DNA of 64,000 nt from Herbaspirillum sp. (GCA_028292625.1 JAQGLY010000017.1:1-64000), one strand, 5' to 3'. Counted from the first letter of the stretch, positions 18,057 through 30,382 are shown. Numbers and translations: made by a program. The notes: generated by a model from the sequence alone, not told the origin.

Positions 18057-19356
18057 TGTTATTCGGAACCAGCTGCGGCAACGGGGAATTCAGCAGAGCG
18101 ATGCAATAAATGGCGCGCCTTTTTATTTGCGCGGCCGCATAGTCCGGTTCCGTGGCTGGTTCGTCATCCGAATCGCTATAGGCATCGAGATAAGCGCCGT
18201 CCGGATCGCTGTCATATTCCTGGCCGCAACTTCGCAAGGCCTCCCTGAGCGTATGATCCAGCAGTCGCGGCAGCAGATTTTTTCGCAGCGGAAAAGGCTG
18301 GTCCGGATGGTCGTCGAAGCCGATGTCCACATCGGATAAAGTGGCGTCCTTGAAAACGGCATCGCTCAGATTGCCGTCGCGGGAACTGAAGCGGACCTTG
18401 AGCAGTTTGGCATGAGACAGGTCGGCGCAATTGAGCCATGCATTTTCCAGATTCGTATTGTGCAGCTTGGCGTGGCGCAGGCACGCATTATTCAGCATCG
18501 CGTCGGGCATGTCGCATTTCTTCAGCCTGGCATGTTCCAATAGGCTTTCATACATGTCCGCGCGCCGGAAATCGCATTTTTTGATCTTCGCGCGGGAAAG
18601 ATTCGCGCCTGTCAGTCTGGCTCCGCGCCATCGACTGGACGTCATTTTGATGCCGCGCATGTCGGCTTCCTGCAAAAGGGCCCCATCAAGGCGGCTGCGG
18701 CTGACGAAGCAGGCGCGAAGCTGCGCCGCGCGCAAGTCGCAGTCGCGCATATCGCATCCTATGAACGAAACCGCCGTCAAACTGCTGCCGCTGAAATCGG
18801 CATCGCTTAAATCGGCGTTCGTGAAAGCGATCCCACTCAGCGTCGCTTTGCGTAAATCGGCCCGGCGCAGATCGGCGCCTTTCATATCCAGCGTGCCCAG
18901 CGCCAATACCAGATATTCCCGCGGCCACGTCTGCGGCGCGTCGGTCGGATCGACGCGCGTGGCCGGATAGCCTGCGCCGCACAAGGCCCGCCAATCGTCA
19001 TCGCTGCCGTTCATCACGTAGTTAAGCATTTTGCCGGCGAGAAACTCGTCGCCGTGATCGTCGAGTATGTTGCCCACGGTGCGATGGATGGCGTTCGGGT
19101 CGATCCGGAACGATTGGAATGGATTGTGCAGGCTGAACGGAGATGCCGGCACGGCTTCATCGAACGGCGGCGCGTCCGGCCACAGGTATTTGCAGCACAA
19201 CAGCCAATGGCTGAGATCTCGCAGCGTTTCCCGTTTTTCCGATGGAACCAGATCGAGGAGCAGCTCGATTTTATCGCTCAGCGGAGTTTGCCAAGTTTCC
19301 CACAATCTGAAGCAGTCGTCGCGCAGCCCGACTGCGAAGCTTAATGCATCTAACAA
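18001..19356 (-). CDS. Pentapeptide-repeat protein of unknown function
   Basis: A 451-aa protein with three parts: a non-repeat N-terminal region (1-150), about 38 tandem A(D/N)LxX-type pentapeptides forming a right-handed beta-helix (about 155-345, e.g. ADLRRADLRK, ANLSRAKIKK, ADLSHAKLLK), and an acidic then Pro-rich C-terminal tail (350-451). No signal peptide or membrane segment is seen. It sits between proC and ubiA, a block usually contiguous in related bacteria. Its 3' end runs 56 bases into proC on the opposite strand. It could be co-transcribed with ubiA, 40 bases upstream. Family roles include DNA mimicry and host-directed effectors; I cannot choose between them. Confidence 0.85.
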   Translation of the reverse strand: MLDALSFAVGLRDDCFRLWETWQTPLSDKIELLLDLVPSEKRETLRDLSHWLLCCKYLWPDAPPFDEAVPASPFSLHNPFQSFRIDPNAIHRTVGNILDDHGDEFLAGKMLNYVMNGSDDDWRALCGAGYPATRVDPTDAPQTWPREYLVLALGTLDMKGADLRRADLRKATLSGIAFTNADLSDADFSGSSLTAVSFIGCDMRDCDLRAAQLRACFVSRSRLDGALLQEADMRGIKMTSSRWRGARLTGANLSRAKIKKCDFRRADMYESLLEHARLKKCDMPDAMLNNACLRHAKLHNTNLENAWLNCADLSHAKLLKVRFSSRDGNLSDAVFKDATLSDVDIGFDDHPDQPFPLRKNLLPRLLDHTLREALRSCGQEYDSDPDGAYLDAYSDSDDEPATEPDYAAAQIKRRAIYCIALLNSPLPQLVPNNTNPDRPHLPMFYRAPPPP

Positions 19357-19396
19357 GTAGTTCCCTCGAATCGGCAGGCCGGTCGACCTGTCTGTT

Positions 19397-20260
19397 TCAA
19401 ACCGTGCTGAACGCGTAGTCCAGCGCCACGCCGGCGAAGAGCGCCGCGCCCAGCCAGTTGTTATGTCTGAACGCCGCGAAGCAGCGCATGCGGTCGCGGC
19501 CGCGGATCAGCGTGTAGTGATAAACGGCCATTGCGGCGGCCGCTGCGATGCCGGCGGCAAACCAGCCGCGCAGCCCAAAATGCCAGCCGACGCCGAGATC
19601 GATCAGCAGCGTCGCGGCGTAGCACAGCATGATAGCCGCCACGTCGTAGCGGCCGAAAGTGATGGCCGAGGTTTTCAGGCCCAGTTTCAGATCGTCGTCG
19701 CGATCGACCATCGCATACTCGGTATCGTAGGCCATCGACCAGAACACATTGCCGATCAACAGCAGCCACGCGGCCGGCGGCACCGTGTCCTGCACCGCCG
19801 CGAACGCCATCGGAATGCCGAAGCCGAATGCAATGCCCAGATAAGCCTGCGGCAATGCAAAAAAACGTTTGAAATACGGATAACTGGCGGCGATGACGAC
19901 GGCCGCCAGCGACAACTGCCTGGTCAGCGGATTGAGCGGCCAGATCAGCGCCAACGCGGCCAGCGCCAGTACGACGGCCACGGCGACCGCTTCCCATGCG
20001 GCAATTTTGCCGGCGGTCAGCGGCCGGGCGGCGGTGCGTTGCACATGCCGGTCGAAATCGCGATCGGCGAAATCGTTCATCGCGCAGCCGGCGGCGCGCA
20101 TCAGCACGGTACCGACGCAAAAGACGAACAGGTAATAAGGATCGGGACGCCCGTTCGACGCCAGCCATAAGGCAATCAGCGTGGGCCACAGCAGCAGCAG
20201 AATGCCGATGGGTTTGTCGAAACGGGTAAGGTAAAAATACTGCTTGAGACGGTCCATCAT
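19397..20260 (-). CDS. ubiA: 4-hydroxybenzoate polyprenyltransferase
   Basis: A 287-aa inner-membrane protein with about eight or nine hydrophobic helices that attaches the polyprenyl chain to 4-hydroxybenzoate in ubiquinone synthesis. Both Asp-rich Mg-diphosphate motifs are clear: [15 protein letters not shown] (about 62-76) and [21 protein letters not shown] (about 179-199, split by a Val). The start overlaps the oxyR stop by four bases, so translation is coupled. Its prenyl donor derives from the ispA product. Confidence 0.96.
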   Translation of the reverse strand: MMDRLKQYFYLTRFDKPIGILLLLWPTLIALWLASNGRPDPYYLFVFCVGTVLMRAAGCAMNDFADRDFDRHVQRTAARPLTAGKIAAWEAVAVAVVLALAALALIWPLNPLTRQLSLAAVVIAASYPYFKRFFALPQAYLGIAFGFGIPMAFAAVQDTVPPAAWLLLIGNVFWSMAYDTEYAMVDRDDDLKLGLKTSAITFGRYDVAAIMLCYAATLLIDLGVGWHFGLRGWFAAGIAAAAAMAVYHYTLIRGRDRMRCFAAFRHNNWLGAALFAGVALDYAFSTV

Positions 20261-21225
20261 GCTTGCACGGCGCTGCCTTGAGATTCGATGACAGGCGCAT
20301 CACGCAGCATTTGCGCGCCGTTCAGCTGACAGGCCAGAACCGCCTGGCGCACCGCTTCGATCGCCGCATGGCGGGTAAAACTCTTGCGCCATGCAATGAC
20401 CACGCGGCGCGACGGCGCCGGATCGCTGAACGGCACATAGCGCACGATGCCGTCCTTGGAGTGCATGTCCGGGATCGAGCCTTTCGGCAGCACGGTAATG
20501 CCGATACCGGAGGCGACCATGTGCCGGATGGTCTCCAGCGACGAGCCTTCGAAACTGCGCGCGATGCCGTCGCCGGCGGTCGAGAAGCGCGCCATTTCCG
20601 GGCAGACTTCCAGCACCTGATCACGGAAGCAGTGGCCATTGCCCAGCAACAGCATGGTTTCGTGTTTCAACTCCGGCGCGTCGATCGTCGTGCGCCCGGC
20701 CCAGCGGTGATTTTTCGGCAGCGCCACGACGAATTCCTCGTCGTACAGCGGTTGCACGTTCAGGCCGTGTTCCGGAAACGGCAGCGCCATGATGGCCGCG
20801 TCGAGTTCGCCCTGGCGCAGCAATTCGATCAGCCGCACCGTGAAATTTTCCTGCAGGATCAGCGGCATTTTCGGCACCTGCTCGATCATCGTCTTGACCA
20901 GCGGCGGCAGCAGATAGGGGCCGACCGTGTAGATGATGCCCAGACGCAAGGGGCCGGACAGCGGATCCTTGTTCTGATTGGCGATTTCCTTGATCGCGGC
21001 GGTCTGTTCCAGCACCCGTTCCGCTTGCGCCACGATCTGGGAGCCCAGCGGCGTGACCGAGATTTCGGTGCCTCCGCGTTCGAAGATGGTGACGCCCAAT
21101 TCGTCTTCCAGCTTCTTGATGGCGACCGACAGCGTGGGCTGAGCGACGAAACAGGCTTCGGCGGCATGGCCGAAGTGTTTTTCGCGGGCGACGGCAACGA
21201 TATATTTGAGTTCGGTTAGAGTCAT
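20257..21225 (-). CDS. oxyR: Hydrogen peroxide-sensing LysR regulator
   Basis: A 322-aa LysR regulator with an N-terminal helix-turn-helix (about 18-38) and a redox sensor domain. The peroxide-sensing cysteines fall at the canonical positions C199 (GNGHCFRDQ) and C208 (LEVCPE), so disulfide switching is expected. It would activate catalase, alkyl hydroperoxide reductase and similar genes, none of which adjoin it. It is transcribed with ubiA (four-base overlap) and lies downstream of recG after 151 bases. The recG-oxyR-ubiA order recurs in Burkholderiales. Confidence 0.96.
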   Translation of the reverse strand: MTLTELKYIVAVAREKHFGHAAEACFVAQPTLSVAIKKLEDELGVTIFERGGTEISVTPLGSQIVAQAERVLEQTAAIKEIANQNKDPLSGPLRLGIIYTVGPYLLPPLVKTMIEQVPKMPLILQENFTVRLIELLRQGELDAAIMALPFPEHGLNVQPLYDEEFVVALPKNHRWAGRTTIDAPELKHETMLLLGNGHCFRDQVLEVCPEMARFSTAGDGIARSFEGSSLETIRHMVASGIGITVLPKGSIPDMHSKDGIVRYVPFSDPAPSRRVVIAWRKSFTRHAAIEAVRQAVLACQLNGAQMLRDAPVIESQGSAVQA

Positions 21226-21376
21226 AGCGCTTATGTTCGCACAAGCTGCCGCAAAATGTGCGGGAACCCTCGTTTGGCTGTTTTTTTTACAATATGGCGG
21301 CTATCGTACGCCTTGTTCGGCCCGATTTGTCGCCCGCCTGCGCCGTAACGCATAAATCTGATTTGTCCGATGCCGG

Positions 21377-23548
21377 TCAAACTTTCAAAAATTCTTCGCG
21401 GCCTCCCAGCCAACGCGCCAAATGCGCATCGACGGTGGCCGGATCGTTGCGCAGCAGTTCGTGGGCCAGCGCACGGGCCTGTTCGACCAGCCATTGGTCG
21501 GCCGCCAGATCGGCAAAGCGCAGCAGCGCTTCACCCGACTGCCGCGCGCCGAGAAATTCGCCGGGGCCGCGTATTTCCAGATCCCGGCGCGCGATTTCGA
21601 AGCCGTCGGTGGTGGCGCGCATGGTCATCAGACGCTGTTTCGCGACCCCGCCCAGCGGGCTTTGATACAGCAGCAGGCAAGCGCTCGCCGCCGCGCCGCG
21701 GCCGACCCGGCCGCGCAACTGATGCAGTTGCGACAGGCCGAAGCGTTCCGCGTGTTCGATCACCATCAGCGACGCGTTCGGCACGTCCACGCCGACCTCG
21801 ATCACGGTGGTCGCCACCAGCAAATGCAGATCGCCGCGTGTAAACGCATCCATCGTGTCCTGCTTTTCCTGCTGTTTCATGCGGCCGTGCACCAGCCCGA
21901 CGCGCAGATCGGGCAGGGCGGCGACCAGCGTCGCATGGGTATCGACGGCGGTCTGCAATTGCAGCGCTTCCGATTCCTCGATCAGCGGACAGACCCAGTA
22001 GGCCTGACGTCCTTCCAGCGCCGCCGCATGCACGCGGGCGATGACTTCGTCGCGCCGGTTCTGATCGACGGCCCGGGTAACGATGGGGGTGCGCCCCGGC
22101 GGCAGTTCGTCGATGGCGGAAATTTCCAGATCGGCATAATAGGTCATCGCCAATGTGCGCGGAATCGGCGTGGCCGACATCATCAATTGATGCGGCACCA
22201 TTTGCGGCGCATCCGGAGCCGCGGTATCGACCGCGTCGGCGACCGCTTCGTCGACGATGCTGGTGTGATTGCTTTTATTGCGCAAGGCCAGCCGCTGCCC
22301 CACGCCGAAGCGGTGTTGCTCGTCGACGATCACCAGCCCGAGTTTGGCGAACTGCACGGCGTCCTGGATCAGCGCATGGGTGCCGATCACCAGTTGCGCC
22401 CGGCCGGAGGCGATGCGCGCCTGCGCTTCGGTTTTCTGTTTCTTTTTCAGGCTGCCGGTCAGCCATGCGACGTCGATGCCGAGCGGCTCCATCCAGGCGC
22501 CGATCTTGCGGAAATGCTGATCGGCCAGAATTTCGGTCGGCGCCATCAGCACCGCCTGAAAGCCGCTGTCGATCGCCTGCGCCGCCGCCAATGCGGCCAC
22601 CACGGTTTTGCCGCTGCCGACGTCGCCTTGCAGCAGGCGCTGCATCGGAAAGGATTGCCGCAGATCGGCGCGGATTTCCGTCAGTACGCGTTGCTGCGCG
22701 GAGGTCAGCGCAAACGGCAGGCGCGCCAGGAATGCGTCGCTGAGGGGGCCGATGGTAGGCAGCGCGCTGGCGGTGCGGCCGCGGCGCGCCAGCTGCGCCC
22801 GTTTCAGCGACAGCTGCTGCGCCAGCAATTCGTCGAATTTCATCCGCGTCCAGGCCGGATGCGTGCGTTCGATCAGCGCATGTTCGTCGATGTCCGGCGG
22901 CGGATTGTGCAGCAGCCGCACCGCCGCCTCGAACGGTTCCAGCCCGAGCGCGGTGCGGATCTTTTCGTTCAGCGTGTCGCGCCAGTCCAGCCGCGCCAGC
23001 GCATCGGCGATGGCGCGGCGCAGGAAGGTCTGCGACAGTCCTTCGCCGGACGGATACACCGGCGTCAACGCGTCCGGCAGCGGCGCGCCTTCCAGCACGA
23101 CCTTGTACGCCGGATGCACCATCTCCGCGCCGAAAAAGCCGTGCCGCAGTTCGCCGCGTACACGGATGCGCACGCCGGCCGACAACTGCGTGGCCTGGCT
23201 GCCGTAGAAATTGAGGAAACGCAGCACCAGCTGGCCGCTGCCGTCGCCGACGGTGACGACCAACTGGCGGCGCGGACGGTATTGAATATCGGACAGCGTG
23301 ATCACGCCTTCGATCTGCACCGTCTGCATGCCGCGCATGCCGGCCTGGGCGATGGTCAATATCTGCGTTTCGTCTTCATAGCGCGCCGGCAAATGCAGCG
23401 CCAGATCGATGTCCGTGCGCAGGCCGAGTTTGGCGAGCTTGCTTTCGTTGCGGACAGGGGCGTTCGCTTTTGCCGCGCTTTTGCCGCCGGCCCTGCTCTG
23501 CGGACCGGCGGCTTTTTTGGCGGGAGAGGGACGCTTCGCTGCGGGCAT
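21377..23548 (-). CDS. recG: ATP-dependent DNA helicase RecG
   Basis: A 723-aa helicase that reverses stalled forks and processes recombination junctions. The N-terminal wedge/OB domain is followed by helicase motifs: Walker A QGDVGSGKTVVAALA (about 316-330), the DEQH box in VIVDEQHRFGVGQR, SATPIPRTL, and motif VI in QLRGRVGRG. I start at the ATG at 23548; the frame is open to 23764 without homology and would overlap the queA start. The first 35 residues are Lys/Ala/Pro-rich, slightly longer than usual. It is divergent from queA with a 147-base gap. Confidence 0.95.
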   Translation of the reverse strand: MPAAKRPSPAKKAAGPQSRAGGKSAAKANAPVRNESKLAKLGLRTDIDLALHLPARYEDETQILTIAQAGMRGMQTVQIEGVITLSDIQYRPRRQLVVTVGDGSGQLVLRFLNFYGSQATQLSAGVRIRVRGELRHGFFGAEMVHPAYKVVLEGAPLPDALTPVYPSGEGLSQTFLRRAIADALARLDWRDTLNEKIRTALGLEPFEAAVRLLHNPPPDIDEHALIERTHPAWTRMKFDELLAQQLSLKRAQLARRGRTASALPTIGPLSDAFLARLPFALTSAQQRVLTEIRADLRQSFPMQRLLQGDVGSGKTVVAALAAAQAIDSGFQAVLMAPTEILADQHFRKIGAWMEPLGIDVAWLTGSLKKKQKTEAQARIASGRAQLVIGTHALIQDAVQFAKLGLVIVDEQHRFGVGQRLALRNKSNHTSIVDEAVADAVDTAAPDAPQMVPHQLMMSATPIPRTLAMTYYADLEISAIDELPPGRTPIVTRAVDQNRRDEVIARVHAAALEGRQAYWVCPLIEESEALQLQTAVDTHATLVAALPDLRVGLVHGRMKQQEKQDTMDAFTRGDLHLLVATTVIEVGVDVPNASLMVIEHAERFGLSQLHQLRGRVGRGAAASACLLLYQSPLGGVAKQRLMTMRATTDGFEIARRDLEIRGPGEFLGARQSGEALLRFADLAADQWLVEQARALAHELLRNDPATVDAHLARWLGGREEFLKV

Positions 23549-23695
23549 GTAGGGAAAAATGGATCGGGAGCGTAAAATAACGGGTTCGGCCACGAGTTCG
23601 GCCGCGGGTCGGCCATTAAACCGGCCCTGAATAATCGACGATTGTACGGTCATTGGCCGATGTTTCGCCATCGCTTTCTTACCCAGACTACCGCC

Positions 23696-24727
23696 ATGCA
23701 TGCTCTTTCCGACTACGATTTCGATTTGCCGCCGCAGCTCATCGCGCAAACGCCGTTGCCGCAACGCGGCGCCTCCCGTTTACTGCATGTCGACGGCGAG
23801 CGGCTGATCGATCGTCATTTCGGCGATCTGGCCGATCTGCTCGATTCAGGCGATTTACTGGTGTTCAACGATACGCGCGTGTTGAAAGCGCGCTTTTTCG
23901 GCGTCAAGGCCACCGGCGGCAAAGTCGAGGTATTGGTCGAACGGGTGCTCGACGACCGCACCGTCCTGGCGCAGGTGCGGGCCTCGAAGTCGCCGTTGCC
24001 GGGCGGCGCGATACGCCTGGCCGATGCGTTCGACGCGCAGGTGGGCGAACGCGCCGGCGAATTTTTCACGCTGCGCTTTCCGGCCGATGTGTTCGAACTG
24101 CTGGAGGCTTACGGCAGCCTGCCGTTGCCGCCGTATATCGAACATGCCGCCGACGCGTTCGACGAAACGCGTTATCAGACCGTGTACGCCAGGGAGCCTG
24201 GCGCGGTGGCCGCCCCCACCGCCGGCCTGCATTTCGACCAGCCGTTTCTGCAGCGATTGCGCGAGCGCGGCGTGCAGACCGCGTTTGTCACCCTGCACGT
24301 CGGCGCCGGCACCTTCCAGCCGGTACGCGTCGAGAACCTGGCCGAGCATCAGATGCATAGCGAGTGGTACACCATTTCGCAGGCGACGGTCGATGCGGTG
24401 CAGGCCGCCAAGGCGGCCGGCGGCAAGGTGGTCGCGGTCGGCACCACAAGCTTGCGTGCGCTGGAATCGGCATCGCAATCCGGCGTTCTGCAGGCAGGCA
24501 GCGCCGATACGCGCCTGTTCATCACGCCCGGTTACCGCTTCAAGACGATAGACCGGCTGATCACCAATTTCCATTTGCCGAAATCGACGCTGTTGATGCT
24601 GGTGTCGGCGGTGGCCGGATACGACACAATCCGGGCCGCCTACGCGCACGCCATTGCGCAGCAGTATCGTTTTTTCAGCTACGGCGATGCGATGTTGCTC
24701 ACCGTGAGGTCTTCGGCTGACGATTGA
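23696..24727 (+). CDS. queA: S-adenosylmethionine:tRNA ribosyltransferase-isomerase
   Basis: A 343-aa enzyme that transfers the ribosyl part of SAM to preQ1 in tRNA to make epoxyqueuosine. The opening [14 protein letters not shown], the [13 protein letters not shown] segment, APTAGLHFD and [12 protein letters not shown] are family hallmarks, and the C-terminal [17 protein letters not shown] is intact (in two parts: [17 protein letters not shown]). I start at the ATG at 23696, where homology begins. In most relatives tgt follows directly. Here a 4.4-kb leftward gene separates them and its 3' end overlaps queA by 29 bases. Confidence 0.96.
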   Translation: MHALSDYDFDLPPQLIAQTPLPQRGASRLLHVDGERLIDRHFGDLADLLDSGDLLVFNDTRVLKARFFGVKATGGKVEVLVERVLDDRTVLAQVRASKSPLPGGAIRLADAFDAQVGERAGEFFTLRFPADVFELLEAYGSLPLPPYIEHAADAFDETRYQTVYAREPGAVAAPTAGLHFDQPFLQRLRERGVQTAFVTLHVGAGTFQPVRVENLAEHQMHSEWYTISQATVDAVQAAKAAGGKVVAVGTTSLRALESASQSGVLQAGSADTRLFITPGYRFKTIDRLITNFHLPKSTLLMLVSAVAGYDTIRAAYAHAIAQQYRFFSYGDAMLLTVRSSADD

Positions 24728-27700
24728 GGCTATGCACGATGTAAGTGTCTTCGATCCGCGCCGCGCGGCGATTGGCGCCGGCCAGTTTTAGCAATTGTGC
24801 GGCCTGGTCGGCGTTCGATGCCGACAGCGCGACGCGCGCCAGCCGCTTGTTCGCAGGCCAGCCGGCTTGCCAGGTGACGACGTCGCTGGCCCAGACCGTG
24901 GCGCCGCGATGGCGATACGCGGCATGGCGCGACGGCGTGCCCAGATCGCCGCTCAATGCGGCCACCACGCCATCGAGCATTCGGCGAAACGGTTCCAGCG
25001 GCGGCAACTGCCGGACAGGCAGCGAGACCGACGTATTGTCGCCGCCCGGTTCGACTTCGATCAGCCCCAGATACACTGCGTTCTCCGCTCTGGCGTTGAT
25101 CAATCCTTCCGCGGGTATCAGCATGTCTTCGTCGGGGGCGCCGTCGCCGTCGAAGCCATTGGGGAAAATGGTCCAGCGCCGCGCCAATTGCGCGATGCCG
25201 ACGTCGAACAGCCGGCGAAACAGGCTGCTGCCGGAATAGCATTCGCAGAAAAACAGATCGATCAATTCGGTGTCGGCGACGGCGCAACTGCCCTCGTCGA
25301 CGACAAATCCGCGCCGGAAGCGCTGCAGAAAATCGGCGCGCGTCAATGCGTCGCTTTTCGGCGGCTGCTTTTGCTCGTGCCAATGGGCCCGGTAGTTCAG
25401 GCGTTCGAGCAGCGCCGTGACCGCTTCGACGGTGGGCCGCTGCCGCACGTCTTGTTCCTGATACATCGCGCGCGGGTCGAACTGGCTTTTCACGCCGATG
25501 CGTTCCAGATACTGGTCTTCCAGTTCCGCGATCCGGCGTATCGATCGCTGATCGCGACGCAGGCCGGGTTGCGGCGCATCCAGGAAAACGGCGTTTATTC
25601 TCGGATCGAAGCGCCGGCCTTCCTGCAGCAGAACCTGATTGGACAGCCAGATGACGGCGCCGCGGTTGCGCATCGGTTGCGAGAGGGTGTGCGGACCGAT
25701 GAATGCTTCGATCATGCTTTCGACGATCGCCTGCCGTATCGTTTGCCGGCGGATATGGATTTCGTCCATGACGAACGGCAGATTGTGCGGATCGGCAGGC
25801 AAGCGGATGGCGGCGATGCTGCTGGAGGCCGTTCGGGTGACCGTTGCCCGCTTGCAGGCGAGGTCGAGCGTGACGCGCAGCGATTGTTTTTCGATGCTGT
25901 GATCGTCATGCCAGTTGAAGAGGCTTCTGAAGCGGGCCGAGCCGATGTATGCCTGCGATACGATATCGGCCGGATCGTAACGCCAATCGGGATGCGACTC
26001 CCATGCCGCCGGCACGCCGTCGGCATAAGCGACGCGCAGGTTGTCGTCGAGCAGCTTGAGCATCGGCCGCATCCGGTAGTTGGTGGCTTTCAGCATCCAA
26101 TCGAATACGCGCTGCACCGTCGCGCGCTCTCCCAGTATTTGTCCGTCGCATTGCGTGAATGCGTCCACTTCGCTCAGCCCCAGCAGTCCGGCCCGCGCGC
26201 CGGCGTCCTCGATGTGTTCGCTGATCGTGATGTTGAGCAGCGAATGTTCATTCTGCGTGCCGATTTTCAGAATATTCTGTTGCTGTCTAAATTCCTCTTC
26301 TTCATTTGCCGGCAGCATCAGTTGCATCATTTTCTGCCAGTCCTCGGGATCGAAGTGCCGGCGATGGACGCTTGCCAACAGGGTGGCGTTGTCGGGCGTA
26401 TGCGAGGTGGAGTATTGACGCGCCGCGTTGCCCTGATTTCTGGTCCTGACGACCTTGTTTTGCAGGCCGCGCGTTTGATCGCCGGTCAGCGTGATTTCAT
26501 GCGGTTTGCTCTGCCTGCGCGAAGGGCGCGGCTTCAGATCGATATAGCCGGCGGAATGAATCCGATAGGTTCGCGGCACCGCCGTGGCGGCCAATAGCGC
26601 GGAGGAACCGTAACGCGCGGCCGATACCAGGGGACTGATGTAGGCGGCGCCGATCGCATGCGCCAGCGCGACGGCCGCTATGATGTCGCGCGCCAGAATC
26701 AGCGTGTAATACGGCACGTTTCCGTAATGATCGTCGCGGACGGAGCGACTGATATGCAGCAGCGGCGCCGTGATCGGCAGCGCACCGAAATACCGGTCGG
26801 CCATTTGCGTGCCCGATTCGGTGGCTTTCGATGCTTTTTGCCGTAAAGGCCGGGCAATGGCTTCGATCTCCTTGTTCAGCAGCGACGGCAGGAAGGGCAG
26901 GCCGCGGTCGCGCAAATTCTGCCACGCATGTCCGATGACCCACGGATGCTTGTCGATGTGTTTGCGGTACGCATCGAACGACTCATTGATGATGTGATGG
27001 GGATAGATCGTTTTGCCGTTCGACAGCAGCAGGCGTGCATCGCGGTGCGGATTGCGGATGACGGCGATAAAGGCTTCGTAAGGCGGCCGCGGCCGTGCGT
27101 GGAATCTGCTCAGGTCGACGTCGCAGATGATCTGCGCCGTTTCGTGCAGCATCTGCTCCGCGGTAATTCCATTGCGAAACAGGGTTAGATAAGCCTCGAT
27201 TTCGACCGAATACGAGGGCGGAGGCTGCAACTCCAGCATGGTCCGGTAGTAACTTTTGTCGAGCAGGCGGTAAGAAGTGGAAAGCCAGTTGTCGGCCAGA
27301 ACGCGTTCTCGGAAAAACAGGCTGAAATCGAATTGCTTGGCGACCGCGTCGAGCGCCGCCCGGGCTTCTGGGCGAAGTCCCATCAGCGAGGAATGAAATT
27401 GCGTGTGGCCCGCGCCGTAGATATCGGTAAATTCGAAGCGCGGCAGATCCTTTGCCTGCTGAATCTGATATAGGGCGTCGGCGGCGGCCGTGACGCTGTC
27501 GGCAAATTGTTCCGGGGCGATCGCCGCCCAGCCCCGGCCGGATGCCTGCCAGCCCGGCGCACGTTCGGCCAGCCATCGCCAGACCTCCGCCAGCCCTTCG
27601 CGGTCACCGCCGCGGCCGGGCGGCGTGTTCATGATCGCCTGGAAAATCTGCGTATCCCATACGTCCCGATACCAGTACAGTCCCGATACCGCCAAGTCGT

Positions 27701-29135
27701 TCGCGCCTTCCAGATGCATCGCATTGTAGAGCTCCGGAGACATCACGAAATCGCGGCGGGCGATCCATTGCTGATTTCTCAGTTCCCAGCATTCCAGCAA
27801 TTGCAGTTTGCCGTCGTAGCGCCGATAGCGTCTGTTCAGCGGTTGATCGGACATGCGCATCAGGATGGTCGCCATCGATTGCGTTGCGCTGCCGACCGGA
27901 TAATCCGGGTGTTCCTGCAATCGGTATAGCTTGCGGCGCATCAGCGTGATTTTGTGAGCGGCGTGCAACTGCGCAAAATCCGATGCGTTGCGGCGATCCA
28001 GATAATCGATCAGGTCGGAGACGCTTTTGCCTGCGGCGTTGCGCAGCGTCATGCCGTCGTGGTAAATGTCGTCGGCGCTGCGCGGGCCGGCGAACATTTG
28101 CGACAGGATCCGCTCGTCTTTCATTTCGGCCTCCAGCGCGGCCTCGAATTTTCCGCGCAATGCCGGGAGCGTCAATCTTTCGTTTTCGACACCGGATTTC
28201 TTCTGCAACAGCAAATATCCCAGAGCGGCAAGATCCTGCCGCCGCTGCTGGAAGTAGGGAGCGTCGGCCGCGGGCGGTGCGTCGATGGCCGCGGCGAAGC
28301 CGTGCGCATCGCTCGGCAGGAGCTCCAGCCGGTTTTCAAAAAAGGTGTGATTTGCGAGTCCATGGTCGCGCAAGGTCTGGCTGAGCGCCAGCAGATACGG
28401 CATGTCCGACGCCGGCATCGAGCCGTCCGGCTTGAGGTCCTCCCGCACTGCGTCGGCAATCCGGGGATAAGAACTGGCGTCGACCGTACCGGCATCCGCT
28501 CGCGCCGCGCCGTTGACGGCGTCGGCGATGGCCACCATGAGGTTCAGGTCCCGCCGCGCGGCCTGGGACATCTGGCGCCACAGCCCGGGCCGGGATGCCG
28601 GCGGCGCGTCGAAAAATATCGAACGCAGGTTGGAGCGCACCCGCTGCAGATCCGCGACCGCGTATGCGGGCCGGTATTCCCTCAGCCGCGCCCACCAGCC
28701 GGCGCGCAAATCGCCGGTGTCCGCCGGATCATGGTTGCGGTGGACATCGACGTCATCGAGCAGCGCGTGCAACGCTTTTTTGTCCTCGGCATATGGCGCG
28801 CCGGGGCGCAGACCGAGCAGGCGCTCGGCTTCGCCGCCGGAAAGGGCCGGCGCGGCCGCTTCGGGGGTGGGCGCGGCGCGTGTTGCCCGCTGCCGAAGCG
28901 GCCGCGACAGCAACCAGCGGCCCGTGCGCGGCCGATGGGCTTCGTCCCTGGGATCGATGGCGGTATAGCGGAAGCGCGGCGGGGCGATCGGCGACGGGCC
29001 GAAGTTGACCGGGCGCGCGGCCACGGAAGACAGGCTTGCGTTCAATGGAGGCGTGCCGATCGCCAGGGACAGTCCGAAGGGGGGCATTTGTTTCGTTGCG
29101 GAAATTATTTGAGCGGCCCGACATGATATAGGCAT
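24699..29135 (-). CDS. Very large protein of unknown function with tandem C-terminal duplication
   Basis: A 1478-aa protein I do not recognise. Residues 1-100 are Ser/Pro/Ala/Arg-rich with no classical signal peptide. Residues 100-790 are mostly helical and charged. A hydrophobic stretch with small residues lies at about 808-853, possibly one or two membrane segments. Residues about 985-1210 and 1216-1467 align with each other as diverged tandem copies: TV then NYR at 1006/1019 and 1235/1247, YxGSxxFRxLF at 1063 and 1300, RGAxxW at 1158 and 1410, and RRxAxxED near 1207 and 1463. No catalytic motif stands out. It interrupts queA-tgt and overlaps queA by 29 bases. A secreted effector or toxin-like protein is possible but unproven. 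Another in-frame ATG lies at 29087. Confidence 0.75.
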   Translation of the reverse strand: MPISCRAAQIISATKQMPPFGLSLAIGTPPLNASLSSVAARPVNFGPSPIAPPRFRYTAIDPRDEAHRPRTGRWLLSRPLRQRATRAAPTPEAAAPALSGGEAERLLGLRPGAPYAEDKKALHALLDDVDVHRNHDPADTGDLRAGWWARLREYRPAYAVADLQRVRSNLRSIFFDAPPASRPGLWRQMSQAARRDLNLMVAIADAVNGAARADAGTVDASSYPRIADAVREDLKPDGSMPASDMPYLLALSQTLRDHGLANHTFFENRLELLPSDAHGFAAAIDAPPAADAPYFQQRRQDLAALGYLLLQKKSGVENERLTLPALRGKFEAALEAEMKDERILSQMFAGPRSADDIYHDGMTLRNAAGKSVSDLIDYLDRRNASDFAQLHAAHKITLMRRKLYRLQEHPDYPVGSATQSMATILMRMSDQPLNRRYRRYDGKLQLLECWELRNQQWIARRDFVMSPELYNAMHLEGANDLAVSGLYWYRDVWDTQIFQAIMNTPPGRGGDREGLAEVWRWLAERAPGWQASGRGWAAIAPEQFADSVTAAADALYQIQQAKDLPRFEFTDIYGAGHTQFHSSLMGLRPEARAALDAVAKQFDFSLFFRERVLADNWLSTSYRLLDKSYYRTMLELQPPPSYSVEIEAYLTLFRNGITAEQMLHETAQIICDVDLSRFHARPRPPYEAFIAVIRNPHRDARLLLSNGKTIYPHHIINESFDAYRKHIDKHPWVIGHAWQNLRDRGLPFLPSLLNKEIEAIARPLRQKASKATESGTQMADRYFGALPITAPLLHISRSVRDDHYGNVPYYTLILARDIIAAVALAHAIGAAYISPLVSAARYGSSALLAATAVPRTYRIHSAGYIDLKPRPSRRQSKPHEITLTGDQTRGLQNKVVRTRNQGNAARQYSTSHTPDNATLLASVHRRHFDPEDWQKMMQLMLPANEEEEFRQQQNILKIGTQNEHSLLNITISEHIEDAGARAGLLGLSEVDAFTQCDGQILGERATVQRVFDWMLKATNYRMRPMLKLLDDNLRVAYADGVPAAWESHPDWRYDPADIVSQAYIGSARFRSLFNWHDDHSIEKQSLRVTLDLACKRATVTRTASSSIAAIRLPADPHNLPFVMDEIHIRRQTIRQAIVESMIEAFIGPHTLSQPMRNRGAVIWLSNQVLLQEGRRFDPRINAVFLDAPQPGLRRDQRSIRRIAELEDQYLERIGVKSQFDPRAMYQEQDVRQRPTVEAVTALLERLNYRAHWHEQKQPPKSDALTRADFLQRFRRGFVVDEGSCAVADTELIDLFFCECYSGSSLFRRLFDVGIAQLARRWTIFPNGFDGDGAPDEDMLIPAEGLINARAENAVYLGLIEVEPGGDNTSVSLPVRQLPPLEPFRRMLDGVVAALSGDLGTPSRHAAYRHRGATVWASDVVTWQAGWPANKRLARVALSASNADQAAQLLKLAGANRRAARIEDTYIVHSLNRQPKTSR

Positions 29136-29245
29136 GCCAGCCTATCAGAGCCTCTCAGGATTGGTAGAGCCGGCCGTAAAACAAGTAGTTCTAGGAATGC
29201 ATTGCCGTTTCAAGTACCCTGACGCCTGTTTTTTGAACACAGTAG

Positions 29246-30382
<1,137 letters not shown>

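Noticed and set aside
18001..19356. Quinolone-resistance (Qnr) assignment for the pentapeptide protein
   Set aside because: Qnr proteins are about 218 residues and nearly all repeat; this one has large non-repeat ends.
21422..23575. 717-codon frame antisense to recG
   Set aside because: It mirrors recG codon by codon, is His/Gln/Arg-rich and has no domain. RecG is unambiguous.
24795..29126. Long plus-strand frames antisense to the giant gene
   Set aside because: The leftward frame is uninterrupted over 4.4 kb with normal protein composition; the rightward ones are fragments rich in Arg, Gln and His.
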